Source: Acetobacter sp. CAG:977
GTDB taxonomy: Bacteria > Pseudomonadota > Alphaproteobacteria > CAAGCB01 > CAG-977
Direction: 5' to 3'
Assembly: GCA_000434295.1 (NCBI GenBank)
Contig: HF994935.1
Span: 106,013 to 170,012 of the forward strand
DNA length: 64,000 nucleotides
Below are positions 1 through 9,364 of this stretch, piece by piece. Position 1 is the first letter of the stretch. Each line of letters starts with the position of its first letter. The notes under the pieces were generated by a model. The model saw only the letters and a program-made list of their open reading frames with translations, searched no databases and was not told the DNA's origin. The position numbers and the translations under genes were made by a program.

Positions 1-200
1 ACGCGGTATTGAACACGCTCAAGAAAGGGATATCGACTCCCGATTTGGCGGGCAAGCTGAAATCTTCGTCGGCAAAGGGGACGGACATGGTGTCCTTTAT
101 TCGGGCGGTGAGGATAGAGCTGTTACGTTTGTTGGGGCGCGAAGAAGAAGCGCAACGCATGGACGAAGAGCTCAAGATGACAATGAAAGAAGTGCTATGA
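1..200 (+). CDS. C-terminal end of a dehydrogenase, probably isocitrate dehydrogenase (partial)
   Basis: The reading frame is open through the left edge, so only the last 66 or so residues are visible; the TTG at position 9 is not likely to be the true start. The visible part contains a Leu-Lys-Lys-Gly-Ile-Ser-Thr-Pro-Asp-Leu-Ala-Gly stretch, which resembles the TPDLGG motif near the end of isocitrate/isopropylmalate dehydrogenases, followed by a short charged helical tail. Its stop overlaps the start of citrate synthase (ATGA), which suggests translational coupling within a TCA/glutamate-precursor operon. The assignment rests on one short motif and the neighbour. An unrelated protein with a charged C-terminal helix is possible. 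Confidence 0.45.
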   Translation, partial: AVLNTLKKGISTPDLAGKLKSSSAKGTDMVSFIRAVRIELLRLLGREEEAQRMDEELKMTMKEVL

Positions 201-1495
201 CGAACGAAACTGTCAAATTTGAATTTGAAGGTAAAAGCATAGAGTTGCCGGTCAAAACGGCAACGACGGGCGAAAAGAGCATAGACATTTCGCGGTTGCG
301 TTCCGAAACGGGCTATACGGTTTTGGATCCCGGTTTCGGCAACACGTGTTCTTGCGAAAGCAAGATTACTTACGTGAACGGGGAAAAAGGCATATTGCTG
401 TACCGCGGGCTGCCGATCGAAACGGTTGCGGAAAAGATGACGTTTGTGGAAACGGCATGGCTTTTGATTTACGGACGCCTTCCGACAATGTCGGAATTAA
501 AACAGTTCAGCACGCTTTTAACGGAAAACGAACTGTTGCACGAAGGTTTGCTGCACCATTTTGACGCGTTTCCGCCGAACGGACAACCGATGTCGATTTT
601 GTCGGCGGTTGTAAATTCGTTGGTTTGTTATTCTCCCGAGATTTTGGAAAACCGCAGCGAAGAAGAATTTAACAACGCGGTGGCGGCGATTATCAGTAAA
701 GCACGGACGATAGCGGCGTTCAGTTATCGTAAAGCGATGGGATTGCCTTTTGTGTATCCCGATCCGGCGCGCAGCTATTGTTCCAACTTTTTGCATATGA
801 TGTTTTCAATTCCTTACCGTCCGTACCAGCCTTCGGAAGAAGCGGTCAGGGCATTGAATTTGTTTTTGATGTTGCATGCCGATCATGAACAGAACTGTTC
901 GACGTCGACGGTTCGGATTGTAGGTTCGGCGCAAACGAATTTGTTTTCAAGCGTGGCATCTGGGATATGCGCGCTGTGGGGCAAACTTCACGGCGGGGCG
1001 AATGTTGCGGTGTTCGAAATGTTGCAACATTTGGCAAAGGGCGAAGAAAGCATTCCGGAATTTATCAAGCGCGTCAAACGCAAGGAAGTCCGCCTGATGG
1101 GGTTCGGACACCGTGTTTATAAAACGTTTGACCCTCGGGCGAAGATTTTGAAAAAAGCGGTATCCGATTTGTTGGAAAAGGAAACTGCGACGGAAAAGGA
1201 TCCTTTGTTGGACATTGCGCGCGAGCTTGAAGAAATTGCATTAAACGACGACTATTTCAAAGAACGCAATTTGTATCCGAACGTGGATTTTTATTCGGGA
1301 ATGATTTTGCGGGCGTTAAAGATACCGTTAAACATGTTCACGGTTATGTTTGCGATCGGGCGTATTCCGGGATGGATTGCGCATTGGAAGGAAGGCAAAG
1401 ACGATGCCGGAAAACTTGTTCGCCCGCGTCAGGTTTATACGGGGGCGGTGGATACGCCGTTTGTGCCGCGCGATTTAAGAAATGCGGACAATTGA
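197..1495 (+). CDS. gltA: Citrate synthase
   Basis: Condenses oxaloacetate with acetyl-CoA to give citrate, the entry step of the TCA cycle, in the cytoplasm. The 432-residue protein has the length of the hexameric, NADH-regulated proteobacterial type. The catalytic triad is intact: His265 in GKLHGGAN, His305 in GFGHRVYK and Asp363 in PNVDFYSG. The substrate-binding HADHEQNCSTSTVR segment lies at 227-240. The start overlaps the stop of the upstream dehydrogenase-like gene by four bases, and the next gene begins 14 bases after the stop, so the three are probably co-transcribed. In an anaerobe this enzyme may mainly supply 2-oxoglutarate for glutamate; that last point is inference. Confidence 0.97.
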   Translation: MTNETVKFEFEGKSIELPVKTATTGEKSIDISRLRSETGYTVLDPGFGNTCSCESKITYVNGEKGILLYRGLPIETVAEKMTFVETAWLLIYGRLPTMSELKQFSTLLTENELLHEGLLHHFDAFPPNGQPMSILSAVVNSLVCYSPEILENRSEEEFNNAVAAIISKARTIAAFSYRKAMGLPFVYPDPARSYCSNFLHMMFSIPYRPYQPSEEAVRALNLFLMLHADHEQNCSTSTVRIVGSAQTNLFSSVASGICALWGKLHGGANVAVFEMLQHLAKGEESIPEFIKRVKRKEVRLMGFGHRVYKTFDPRAKILKKAVSDLLEKETATEKDPLLDIARELEEIALNDDYFKERNLYPNVDFYSGMILRALKIPLNMFTVMFAIGRIPGWIAHWKEGKDDAGKLVRPRQVYTGAVDTPFVPRDLRNADN

Positions 1496-1508
1496 TCGGA
1501 GGCTTTGA

Positions 1509-2498
1509 ATGGATTATTCGGAACTCAGCGCGAAGAAGGGGCGTCTTGACGGGATGCGTCCGTTTTCAGAAGAAACGGAATCCAAAATAAAAAAAGAAAT
1601 TATTTTGGAATTGGCATGCACGGGGAACTGTTTTGACGGGATTTCTTTGAACCGTCGCGAAACGTCAATGATTTTGTTTGACGACGAACCCGTTGCGGGG
1701 CACAGCCTGACCGAACATATCCAGACATTGAACGTGGCTAAGGCGTTTAATAAAATATTGGAAAAATCGAAACGTCTGAACCGTCCTTTGGACGATAACG
1801 ACATTAAGAACATTCACAGGATTATCGTTCGCGGTTTGGATGACGACAATGCGGGAATGTACCGCGGCGTGCCGTTGTCTTTTCGTCGCGAACGCGGCGC
1901 CATGATGCCCGATCCCGTCCGCGTTCAAAGAATGATGGACGATTTGGGAATGTGGCTTTACACGGTTCGGACGCTGCACCCCGTCATGATGGCGGCGGAA
2001 GCGCATTTGCGTTTGATGTCGATTCAGCCGTTTGCGACGGGGAATGTTCGCACGGCGCGCATGCTGATGAATTTTATTTTGCTTTCGGAAGGTTATCCTC
2101 CGGCACTGTTTTCGCGCAGGGAAAAGAAAGAATACTGGACGTCGCTGGAAAAAGCGATATTTGAAAACGACCGCGAAGACTATGATCGGTTGATTTATCG
2201 TGCGGTCAATCGGGCTTTGGATTTTTATTTAAAGGCGGGTGCGGGGAACGCGACGGACGACGTTGAAAGCGAACCTTATTTTTTAAGGATAGGCCAGCTG
2301 GCGAAAGAAACGGGCGAACGCGTTTCGACGCTCAGATATTGGACGGGACTGAATTTGCTGGAAACGGCGGGCAAGACGTCGGCGGATTATACGCTGTATT
2401 CTTCGGAAGTGATTCCCAAGATAAAGCGGTTAAAGGAATTAAAGGAACAACGCTATACGTTGGACGAGATTCGCAAGATTCTGTATCCGGAAGAATAA
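1509..2498 (+). CDS. Fic-domain protein with degenerate active site fused to a MerR-type HTH
   Basis: A 329-residue protein with two recognisable parts. Residues ~35-240 look like a Fic (AMP-transferase) fold: an N-terminal NCFDGISLN stretch resembles the inhibitory S/TxxxEGN helix, and residues 173-184 align with the HPFxDGNGRxxR catalytic loop. That loop reads QPFATGNVRTAR, so the catalytic His is Gln, the metal-binding Asp is Thr and a loop Gly is Val. Residues ~258-325 match a MerR-family winged HTH (FLRIGQLAKETG, STLRYW, Tyr-Ser, TLDEIRKIL). Known Fic enzymes need the His for AMP transfer, so this copy is probably catalytically dead or does different chemistry. It may act as a DNA-binding regulator of gltA or of the Clp-like gene downstream, but no operator is visible. 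The start follows a GGAGG-like site (CGGAGGC). Confidence 0.8.
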   Translation: MDYSELSAKKGRLDGMRPFSEETESKIKKEIILELACTGNCFDGISLNRRETSMILFDDEPVAGHSLTEHIQTLNVAKAFNKILEKSKRLNRPLDDNDIKNIHRIIVRGLDDDNAGMYRGVPLSFRRERGAMMPDPVRVQRMMDDLGMWLYTVRTLHPVMMAAEAHLRLMSIQPFATGNVRTARMLMNFILLSEGYPPALFSRREKKEYWTSLEKAIFENDREDYDRLIYRAVNRALDFYLKAGAGNATDDVESEPYFLRIGQLAKETGERVSTLRYWTGLNLLETAGKTSADYTLYSSEVIPKIKRLKELKEQRYTLDEIRKILYPEE

Positions 2499-2578
2499 AG
2501 GCGAATGAACGGCGCAGTTGCGAAAAAAGGGTTGATCGGGCATAATATTCGAAAAGTATGACTTATACGGGCGGAATT

Positions 2579-4774
2579 ATGGCGGAAAAAAGCAAGTACA
2601 TCATAGATTATTGTGAAAAAGCGGAAAACGGGACGTTGCGTCGTGTTATCGGGCGCGAAAAGGAACAGCGCCGCGTGATGCATATTTTATTGAGGAATTT
2701 AAAGAACAACCCGATGCTTTTAGGTCCGACGGGCATTGGCAAGACTTCGATAGTTGAAGGCGTTGCGCGTGCTTTGTCGGAAGGCAGGGTTCCGCCGAAA
2801 TTAAAGGGGTACCGTTTGGTCGGCATAGACGTTGCGACGATGATGATCGACAGCAAAACGTTTGCCGAATACGAAGACCACTTAAAGACGGCGTTTCAGG
2901 AAATTCAAGCTTCCGAAGGCAAATGGATTTTGTTTGTCAACGACATCAGCTTTTTGGCAAAGACGCCGACGGGCAATCAGGAAATTCCCAAGTTTTTAAA
3001 GCCTAAGGTATTGGACGGCGGCATTCGTTGCATTGTTGAAGCGGAATTGAATGCGTTTAAACAGTACGTTGAACAAGACCCCGATTTGATGAGCTGTTTG
3101 CAAACGATGTACATTGAAGAACCGACGTCGGCGGAAGCTTTGGAAATATTAAAGGGCGTCCGTCCCGATTACGAAAAGAAATTCGGCATTAAAATTCCCG
3201 ACGAGATATTGCAAAGTTCGGTTGCGATGTCGGCGCGCTATGTGAAATCGCGTCTGTTTCCCGAAAAGGCTTTGGATTTGTTGGACGAAGCGTCAACGGG
3301 TTTGATGCTTGATTTGGACGAAGGCAAAACGAAAGACAACACGCTGACGAACGACTATACGTCGAACATCATTTCGTTTTGGACGGGCATTCCGATGGAC
3401 AAGGTCAATGCGGAAGACAAACAACGCCTGATAGACCTTGAGAATTTTTTGGGGCGCCGCGTGATCGGCCAACCGGAAGCCATTTCCGTTATTTCGGGTG
3501 CGGTGCGCCGTATGAAATCCGGTCTTCAGGATCCGAACCGCCCGCTCGGGACGTTTTTGTTTATCGGTACGACGGGCGTCGGGAAAACCGAACTGGCAAA
3601 GGCTTTGTCCGAATTTATGTTTGACGACGAAACGGCTCTGTTGCGTTTGGATATGTCGGAATATATGGAAAAGCAAAGCGTGTCGCGTTTGTTGGGACCT
3701 CCTCCGGGGACACCGGGTTTTGAACAGGGCGGCGTTTTGACCGAAGCGGTTCGTCTTCGCCCGTATCAGGTCGTTTTGTTCGACGAATTGGAAAAAGCGC
3801 ACAGCGAAATCTTAAACCTGATGTTGCAATTGCTTGACGAAGGGCGTTTGACGGACGGTAAAGGTTTGACGGTGGACTTCAGAAACACGATTGTGATTAT
3901 GACGTCAAACCTCGGAGCGAACCTGCCCCGTTATCAGCGTATGGAATTTTTGCGCAAAAATCTTCGCCCCGAATTTTTGGCGCGTATTGACGACATTATT
4001 CCGTTCCACGGTTTGGCGGAAGAAAACCTTTTGGCGATTGTCGACATTCATTTGAACAAGTTCGTGAAACGCGCAAAAGCGGTCGGTTTGCGTGCGGAAC
4101 TGACGTTGGAAGCCAGAAAATGGTTTGCGGACGAAGTCTTTATTGCCAAGAACGGCGTTCGCGAAATCAAACGTTTGATTCAGCATCACATAGAAAACCC
4201 GCTGTCGGTATTGATGATGTACGACAAAGTGTCTTCCGAGGATTTAATCAAGATTATCCGCCCGAAGGACAAGAAAGGTGTCGAAATCGTCGTTTTGAAG
4301 CCCGAAGAACAGGACAAAGTCCTTGAAGAAGCGGTTACGGTAGAGATGAAGATGGATGACAATGTTGACGATCGTCCGCCTCCGCCTCCGACGTTCAAGC
4401 TGAACGAAGACGAGGACGCGTATAAAGATTTGCCGGCGTGGAAGCGTGCGGCGATGGAAGCGGCGCGCCAGCAGGGCGGTTCGCCGTCTCAGACGGGCGA
4501 AAACGGGCACAAGGTGATTAAGGTTCCCGTTGCCAAAGGCTTTAAATCGACGCGGATGATGAAAGTTCCGTTGCCAAAGATGCCCAAGGCTCTGATGGAA
4601 AAGGAAATAAAGGAGGAAGACGCCGCCGAAGGCATTATTCCGCCGTTGGAGGATGCACCGCCGCCGTTGGTTCCGTCTCCGAGCGAGATGCCGCCGGATT
4701 TGCCGCCTGCCGTTCCCGATGTTAAACCGCCGGTTTCGGTGCCGTCTCCGGTATCTCCGATTAAGGAAGAATGA
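2579..4774 (+). CDS. ClpA/ClpB-like double AAA+ ATPase with degenerate first domain and Pro-rich tail
   Basis: A Hsp100-family ATPase of 731 residues without the usual N-domain and without the ClpB coiled-coil middle domain. NBD1 keeps a Walker A (GPTGIGKT, ~49-56), but its Walker B reads LFVNDIS instead of LFIDEIH, the pore loop GxKYRGxFE is replaced by SKTFAEYE, and the usual Arg-Arg before the FQP-like strand is Ser-Cys. NBD2 is intact in Walker A (GTTGVGKT, ~330-337) and Walker B (VVLFDE, ~398-403), but the pore tyrosine of GYVG is Thr (GTPGF, ~377-381). No IGL/IGF ClpP-docking loop is seen. The last ~150 residues are rich in Pro, Glu and Lys. An in-frame ATG exists at 2558; 2579 is preferred because GGCGGA precedes it. 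Likely an unfoldase or remodeller with altered grip; the substrate is unknown. Confidence 0.8.
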   Translation: MAEKSKYIIDYCEKAENGTLRRVIGREKEQRRVMHILLRNLKNNPMLLGPTGIGKTSIVEGVARALSEGRVPPKLKGYRLVGIDVATMMIDSKTFAEYEDHLKTAFQEIQASEGKWILFVNDISFLAKTPTGNQEIPKFLKPKVLDGGIRCIVEAELNAFKQYVEQDPDLMSCLQTMYIEEPTSAEALEILKGVRPDYEKKFGIKIPDEILQSSVAMSARYVKSRLFPEKALDLLDEASTGLMLDLDEGKTKDNTLTNDYTSNIISFWTGIPMDKVNAEDKQRLIDLENFLGRRVIGQPEAISVISGAVRRMKSGLQDPNRPLGTFLFIGTTGVGKTELAKALSEFMFDDETALLRLDMSEYMEKQSVSRLLGPPPGTPGFEQGGVLTEAVRLRPYQVVLFDELEKAHSEILNLMLQLLDEGRLTDGKGLTVDFRNTIVIMTSNLGANLPRYQRMEFLRKNLRPEFLARIDDIIPFHGLAEENLLAIVDIHLNKFVKRAKAVGLRAELTLEARKWFADEVFIAKNGVREIKRLIQHHIENPLSVLMMYDKVSSEDLIKIIRPKDKKGVEIVVLKPEEQDKVLEEAVTVEMKMDDNVDDRPPPPPTFKLNEDEDAYKDLPAWKRAAMEAARQQGGSPSQTGENGHKVIKVPVAKGFKSTRMMKVPLPKMPKALMEKEIKEEDAAEGIIPPLEDAPPPLVPSPSEMPPDLPPAVPDVKPPVSVPSPVSPIKEE

Positions 4775-4790
4775 AATAACGCTAAAAAAA

Positions 4791-4826
4791 ATTCGGACGA
4801 TTTTTCAGAATCGTCCGAATTTTTGT
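4791..4826 (+). terminator. Rho-independent terminator after the Clp-like gene
   Basis: A perfect 12-bp stem (ATTCGGACGATT, 4791-4802, with AATCGTCCGAAT, 4809-4820) closes a 6-base loop and runs into a T tract. An A tract precedes it, so it could also work on the other strand. It separates the gltA-fic-clp group from the ATPase operon. Confidence 0.9.
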
Positions 4827-4861
4827 TAAAAGGGACTTCAAAATCCTTTTACGCTTTCTTT

Positions 4862-4889
4862 TTGCGGGGAATTCGGCTATTCCTATAAG
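4862..4889 (+). promoter_or_regulatory. Candidate sigma-70 promoter of the N-ATPase operon
   Basis: TTGCGG (4862-4867) and TATAAG (4884-4889) are 16 bases apart, 27 bases ahead of the atpD start and downstream of a strong terminator. The position fits a promoter for the whole atp operon. The match is approximate and has no experimental support. Confidence 0.4.
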
Positions 4890-4903
4890 ACTGGTGCTTT
4901 TAA

Positions 4904-6336
<1,433 letters not shown>

Positions 6337-6337
<1 letters not shown>

Positions 6338-6735
6338 TGAGGTTTAAGACGTTTATTCCTTCCGGAATGGTTTTGGACAGGGAAGTCGGCCGCATCCGCT
6401 TTGATGCGCAGGACGGTTCCCGAACATTTTTGCCGGGACACGCGGATTTTGCGACGGCGGTTGTGCCGGGGCTGGTGTCTTTTACGCCTGCCGACGCGCC
6501 TTCTGATGAAATTTTTATGGCGTGCGACCGCGGTATTTTGGTCAAGGAAGGGGAAACGGTCAGCCTTTCGGTACGCCGTGCCGTCATGGGGTCTGATTTA
6601 TCGGTTCTGACAAAGGCGATCAGCGGAGAATTTAAGAAAGTCGAAGAAGAACGTAAAACGGTTAATGCGGCGATGACCCGTTTGGAAGTCGGATTGACGC
6701 GCGGGTTGATGCAGTTAAATTCGGGACGCCGTTAA
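6337..6735 (+). CDS. atpC: N-ATPase F1 subunit epsilon
   Basis: A 132-residue epsilon-type subunit. It shows the N-terminal beta-sandwich pattern of the family (Phe-Leu-Pro-Gly-His-Ala-Asp-Phe, equivalent to LPGHAPL) and a short helical C-terminal region. Epsilon links the rotor to the c-ring and modulates ATP hydrolysis. Immediate overlap with atpD and its position as second gene support the call. Overall similarity to canonical epsilon is modest, as expected for N-ATPases. Confidence 0.85.
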
Positions 6736-6748
6736 GGGGAGGGGTTTG

Positions 6749-7189
6749 ATGGAATTATTTGAAAAGGATACGCCTCCCAACAATAAAAAAGAAGTGGACG
6801 AAACTTTGGCAAAGCGCTTGGAACGCCGTGCGTCGCGCCGTTTGATTTCGCAAAACGAAGATCAAAAGGTCAATGCGCGTTTGGGGTTGTCTTTTTTGGG
6901 CGCGATCGGCTGGCATGTTCCCGTGCCGACGGTTTTGGGGGCGTTGGCGGGAAAATGGCTGGATGCGAAATATCCGCACGAAACGGTTTCGTGGTCTTTG
7001 AATTTGATGCTTTTGGGGCTTGCGCTGGGGCTGTTAAGCACGTGGATATGGGTTCGCCGCGAAGGCATTGATTACGCGTTGCGCGAACAAAAACGCCGCG
7101 ATGAAAACATAGAAGCGCTTCGGGAAAGGTCTTCCGAACCTTCCGACAAAGAAGAGGTTGCTTCCGACAAAGAAGAGGTCGAAAAATGA
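6749..7189 (+). CDS. atpQ: N-ATPase accessory membrane protein AtpQ
   Basis: A small membrane protein of 146 residues with a charged N-terminus, two hydrophobic segments (LGLSFLGAIGWHVPVPTVLGALAG, then a second one after the PHETVSW loop) and a charged tail. AtpQ and AtpR are found only in N-ATPase operons and are thought to help c-ring assembly or ion supply, in the manner of AtpI. The start is the ATG at 6749 after AAGGGGAGGGG; a TTG one codon upstream is less likely. The C-terminus carries a seven-residue tandem duplication (SDKEEVA/SDKEEVE), encoded by a 21-base direct repeat at 7142-7183. The stop overlaps the next start (ATGA). Confidence 0.82.
   Translation: MELFEKDTPPNNKKEVDETLAKRLERRASRRLISQNEDQKVNARLGLSFLGAIGWHVPVPTVLGALAGKWLDAKYPHETVSWSLNLMLLGLALGLLSTWIWVRREGIDYALREQKRRDENIEALRERSSEPSDKEEVASDKEEVEK
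7142..7183 (+). repeat. 21-base tandem duplication inside atpQ
   Basis: Two adjacent 21-base copies (7142-7162 and 7163-7183) begin with TCCGACAAAGAAGAGGT and differ only near their ends. They encode SDKEEVA and SDKEEVE in the charged tail of AtpQ. This looks like a recent in-frame slippage or duplication event. Confidence 0.9.
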
Positions 7190-7479
7190 GCGTTGCCGAG
7201 ACTCTTTTTTGCTTTTTGGCGGGTTCAGCCGTCGGCGTCGTTTATTTCGGCGGGCTGTGGCAAACGATAAAGATGCTGAAAACGACAAAGCATACGACGC
7301 GCGTTTTGGTGGTCAGCTGGCTGGTGCGCAACCTGTTTTTTATCGGGTCGTTTTTTTTGCTGATGCAGGGCAGTGCTCACAGGCTTATTGCGGCATTTTT
7401 GGGCATGATGGCGGTTCGTGCGGCGATGACGATTTATATGAAACGCAAGAATGCCGGGGCAAATGAGGGGCGGTCATGA
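7186..7479 (+). CDS. atpR: N-ATPase accessory membrane protein AtpR
   Basis: A 97-residue, very hydrophobic protein with three likely membrane helices (about residues 3-22, 40-60 and 65-85) and a short basic end. It sits between atpQ and atpB, overlapping both neighbours by four bases. AtpR is a marker of N-ATPase operons, and its conserved polar residues have been proposed to interact with the c-subunit. The call rests mainly on position and topology. Confidence 0.82.
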   Translation: MSVAETLFCFLAGSAVGVVYFGGLWQTIKMLKTTKHTTRVLVVSWLVRNLFFIGSFFLLMQGSAHRLIAAFLGMMAVRAAMTIYMKRKNAGANEGRS

Positions 7480-8240
7480 TCGAACAATACGACAAAATGA
7501 TAGCGTTTCATCTGTTCGGCGTTCCCGTGAATTGGACGATAGCGTCGACGTGGATTGTGATGGCGCTGTTGGTTTTTGTTTCTTTTTTGGCGACGCGCGG
7601 GCTGAAAACGGGAATGAAAGTATCGCGGTGGCAAACGGGAATGGAAGTCATTGTCGGAGCGGTTCGCTCTCAAATCAGAGAAATGGCCAATGACGAACCG
7701 ATGAAATATTTGCCTTTGATCGGGACGTTTTTCCTGTTTATCGCGACGTGCGTTTTGCTGTCGATCATTCCGTGGTTTAAAATTCCGACGGCGTCGTTGT
7801 CGACGACGGGGGCTTTTGCGGCGGTCGTTTTGGCAGGCATATCGTATTACGGGATAAGGAATGCGGGAATTTCGGGATATTTGAAAAAATACACGGAACC
7901 CAGCATTATCTTAATGCCGATTAATGTTATCAGCGACATTACGTCAACGGCGGCAATGGCGATCCGTTTGTTCGGAAATATGCTCAGCGGCGTTCTGATC
8001 GGGTCGATTTTGCTGATGCTGGTGCCGTTTGTGCTGCCGTTGCCGATGCAGATGTTGGGGTTATTCACGGGATTTATTCAATCATACATTTTTGCCGTTT
8101 TGGCGGTGGTGTTTATGTCTTCGGTATCGCCGACGGCAGATGAAGCAGGTTTTGCCCAAACGCAAAAAATCGAAGCGGAATTAAAGGCGGATACCGCCCT
8201 TTCCAATCAGACGGAACAGAAAACAAAAGGAGAAGAATAA
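7476..8240 (+). CDS. atpB: N-ATPase Fo subunit a
   Basis: The stator channel subunit, 254 residues with five to six hydrophobic segments. The essential arginine lies in AIRLFGNMLSG (about Arg164), the universal motif facing the c-ring carboxylate. Adjacent conserved features are the PxxxxSD segment (MPINVISDITS) and the C-terminal helix GLFTGFIQSYIFAVLAVVFMSS. The protein provides the two half-channels through which Na+ or H+ reaches the ring. It is followed at once by atpE, whose ATG overlaps the stop by one base. Confidence 0.96.
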   Translation: MIEQYDKMIAFHLFGVPVNWTIASTWIVMALLVFVSFLATRGLKTGMKVSRWQTGMEVIVGAVRSQIREMANDEPMKYLPLIGTFFLFIATCVLLSIIPWFKIPTASLSTTGAFAAVVLAGISYYGIRNAGISGYLKKYTEPSIILMPINVISDITSTAAMAIRLFGNMLSGVLIGSILLMLVPFVLPLPMQMLGLFTGFIQSYIFAVLAVVFMSSVSPTADEAGFAQTQKIEAELKADTALSNQTEQKTKGEE

Positions 8241-8518
8241 TGGATATTTTATCAATAATCGGCGCCGCCTCGGTCATTTCGGCGGGTTTGTGCATAGGTT
8301 TGGGCGCGTTGGGTTCGTGCGTCGGCGAAGGCAATGCGGCGGCTCAAGGGTTGCAGGCGATAGCGCAACAGCCCGACGAAGCCGGCACGATTTCCAGAAC
8401 GATGTTTATTTCTTTGGCAATTGTCGAAACGGGTGCGATTTATTGCTTTGTCGTTACGATGATTTTGATATTTTCCAATCCGTTTTGGAATTACGCGGTG
8501 GAAGCTGCCGCGAAATAA
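8240..8518 (+). CDS. atpE: N-ATPase Fo subunit c with a Na+-type ion-binding site
   Basis: The ring-forming proteolipid, 92 residues, two helices joined by an AQQPDEAG loop. Helix 1 carries Glu30 (GSCVGEGNAAAQ) and helix 2 carries Glu63-Thr64 and Tyr68 (IVETGAIYCF). In Na+-ATP synthases the ion is held by a Gln or Glu in helix 1, the helix-2 Glu, a neighbouring Ser or Thr, and a Tyr nearby. All positions are filled here, with the paired glutamates that are typical of N-ATPases. Na+ coupling is therefore predicted from sequence but not proven. The preceding AGGAGAAG is a strong ribosome-binding site, in keeping with the high copy number of c. Confidence 0.95.
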   Translation: MDILSIIGAASVISAGLCIGLGALGSCVGEGNAAAQGLQAIAQQPDEAGTISRTMFISLAIVETGAIYCFVVTMILIFSNPFWNYAVEAAAK

Positions 8519-8554
8519 GGCGGTTCGGCTTTTTCGGCGCTGGGGAAGGACAGA

Positions 8555-9349
8555 ATGGGTATAGATTGGGTTACGTTTGCGGCACAGCTTGTAAATCTGG
8601 CGATACTTGCGGCGTTGTTGTACAAATTTTTGTTCAAGCCGCTTCTCGGAGCGATAGACGCGCGCGAAGCGCACATTGCTTCGGAAATCAAGGATGCGGA
8701 AACGCTGGCGCGTTTGTCGCGCGAACGGTTGGAAGAATTGGACGCAAAACACCGTGAAATAGACGCGTCGCGGCAAAACATACTGGAACAGGCGCGTTTG
8801 GTGGCGGACAATCTGAAGGTTCGTTTGGAACGCGAAATCCGCGACGACGTTTTGGAACAGAAACGCCGCCTTGCCGAAGAACTGGAACAAGAACGCAAAG
8901 GCTTGGAAAGCGAATTGCGCGAAGCCGTTATTTCCAACTTTACCCGTTTAGCCCGCAAAGCGTTTTGCGAATTGGCGGATGCGAATTTTGAAACGCGCGT
9001 TGCGGAAGTTTTAAAGGAACGTTTTTTTGCGCTTCCTGCCGAGGAACGGTTGCGTTTAAAGCCCGTTGCCGACGAAGAAGGCGTTTTGTCTCCGGTTACG
9101 GTCAGGACGGCTTTTGACGCGGGGGAACGCACGCGCAAGGAAATATCCGCAATGCTGAAAGACGCGTTGGATATTCCCGAAACGGCGATACGGTTCGAAA
9201 CGGATTCAAAGCTTTTGTGCGGGCTGGAGATTACGTCGGCAGGGAACGTTTTGGCGTGGAATTTTGAAGATTATTTACGCGACTTTACGGAAACGATGGA
9301 CAAGACGCTTCAGGAAATGTCGATGCGTCTGGATCGGGAAGAAAACTAA
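8555..9349 (+). CDS. atpF: N-ATPase stator subunit b with delta-like C-terminus
   Basis: A 264-residue stator subunit, longer than the ~160 residues of ordinary b. An N-terminal membrane segment (FAAQLVNLAILAALLYKFLFKPL) is followed by the b-type IDAREAHI segment and a long charged coiled coil (to about residue 150). The last ~100 residues end with DSKLLCGLEITSAGNVLAWNF, which resembles the C-terminal beta strand region of the delta subunit. No separate delta gene (atpH) lies in the operon, as in other N-ATPases, so this tail probably supplies that function. That functional transfer is inference. Confidence 0.9.
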   Translation: MGIDWVTFAAQLVNLAILAALLYKFLFKPLLGAIDAREAHIASEIKDAETLARLSRERLEELDAKHREIDASRQNILEQARLVADNLKVRLEREIRDDVLEQKRRLAEELEQERKGLESELREAVISNFTRLARKAFCELADANFETRVAEVLKERFFALPAEERLRLKPVADEEGVLSPVTVRTAFDAGERTRKEISAMLKDALDIPETAIRFETDSKLLCGLEITSAGNVLAWNFEDYLRDFTETMDKTLQEMSMRLDREEN

Positions 9350-9364
9350 CCGAAAGGGAAAAGA

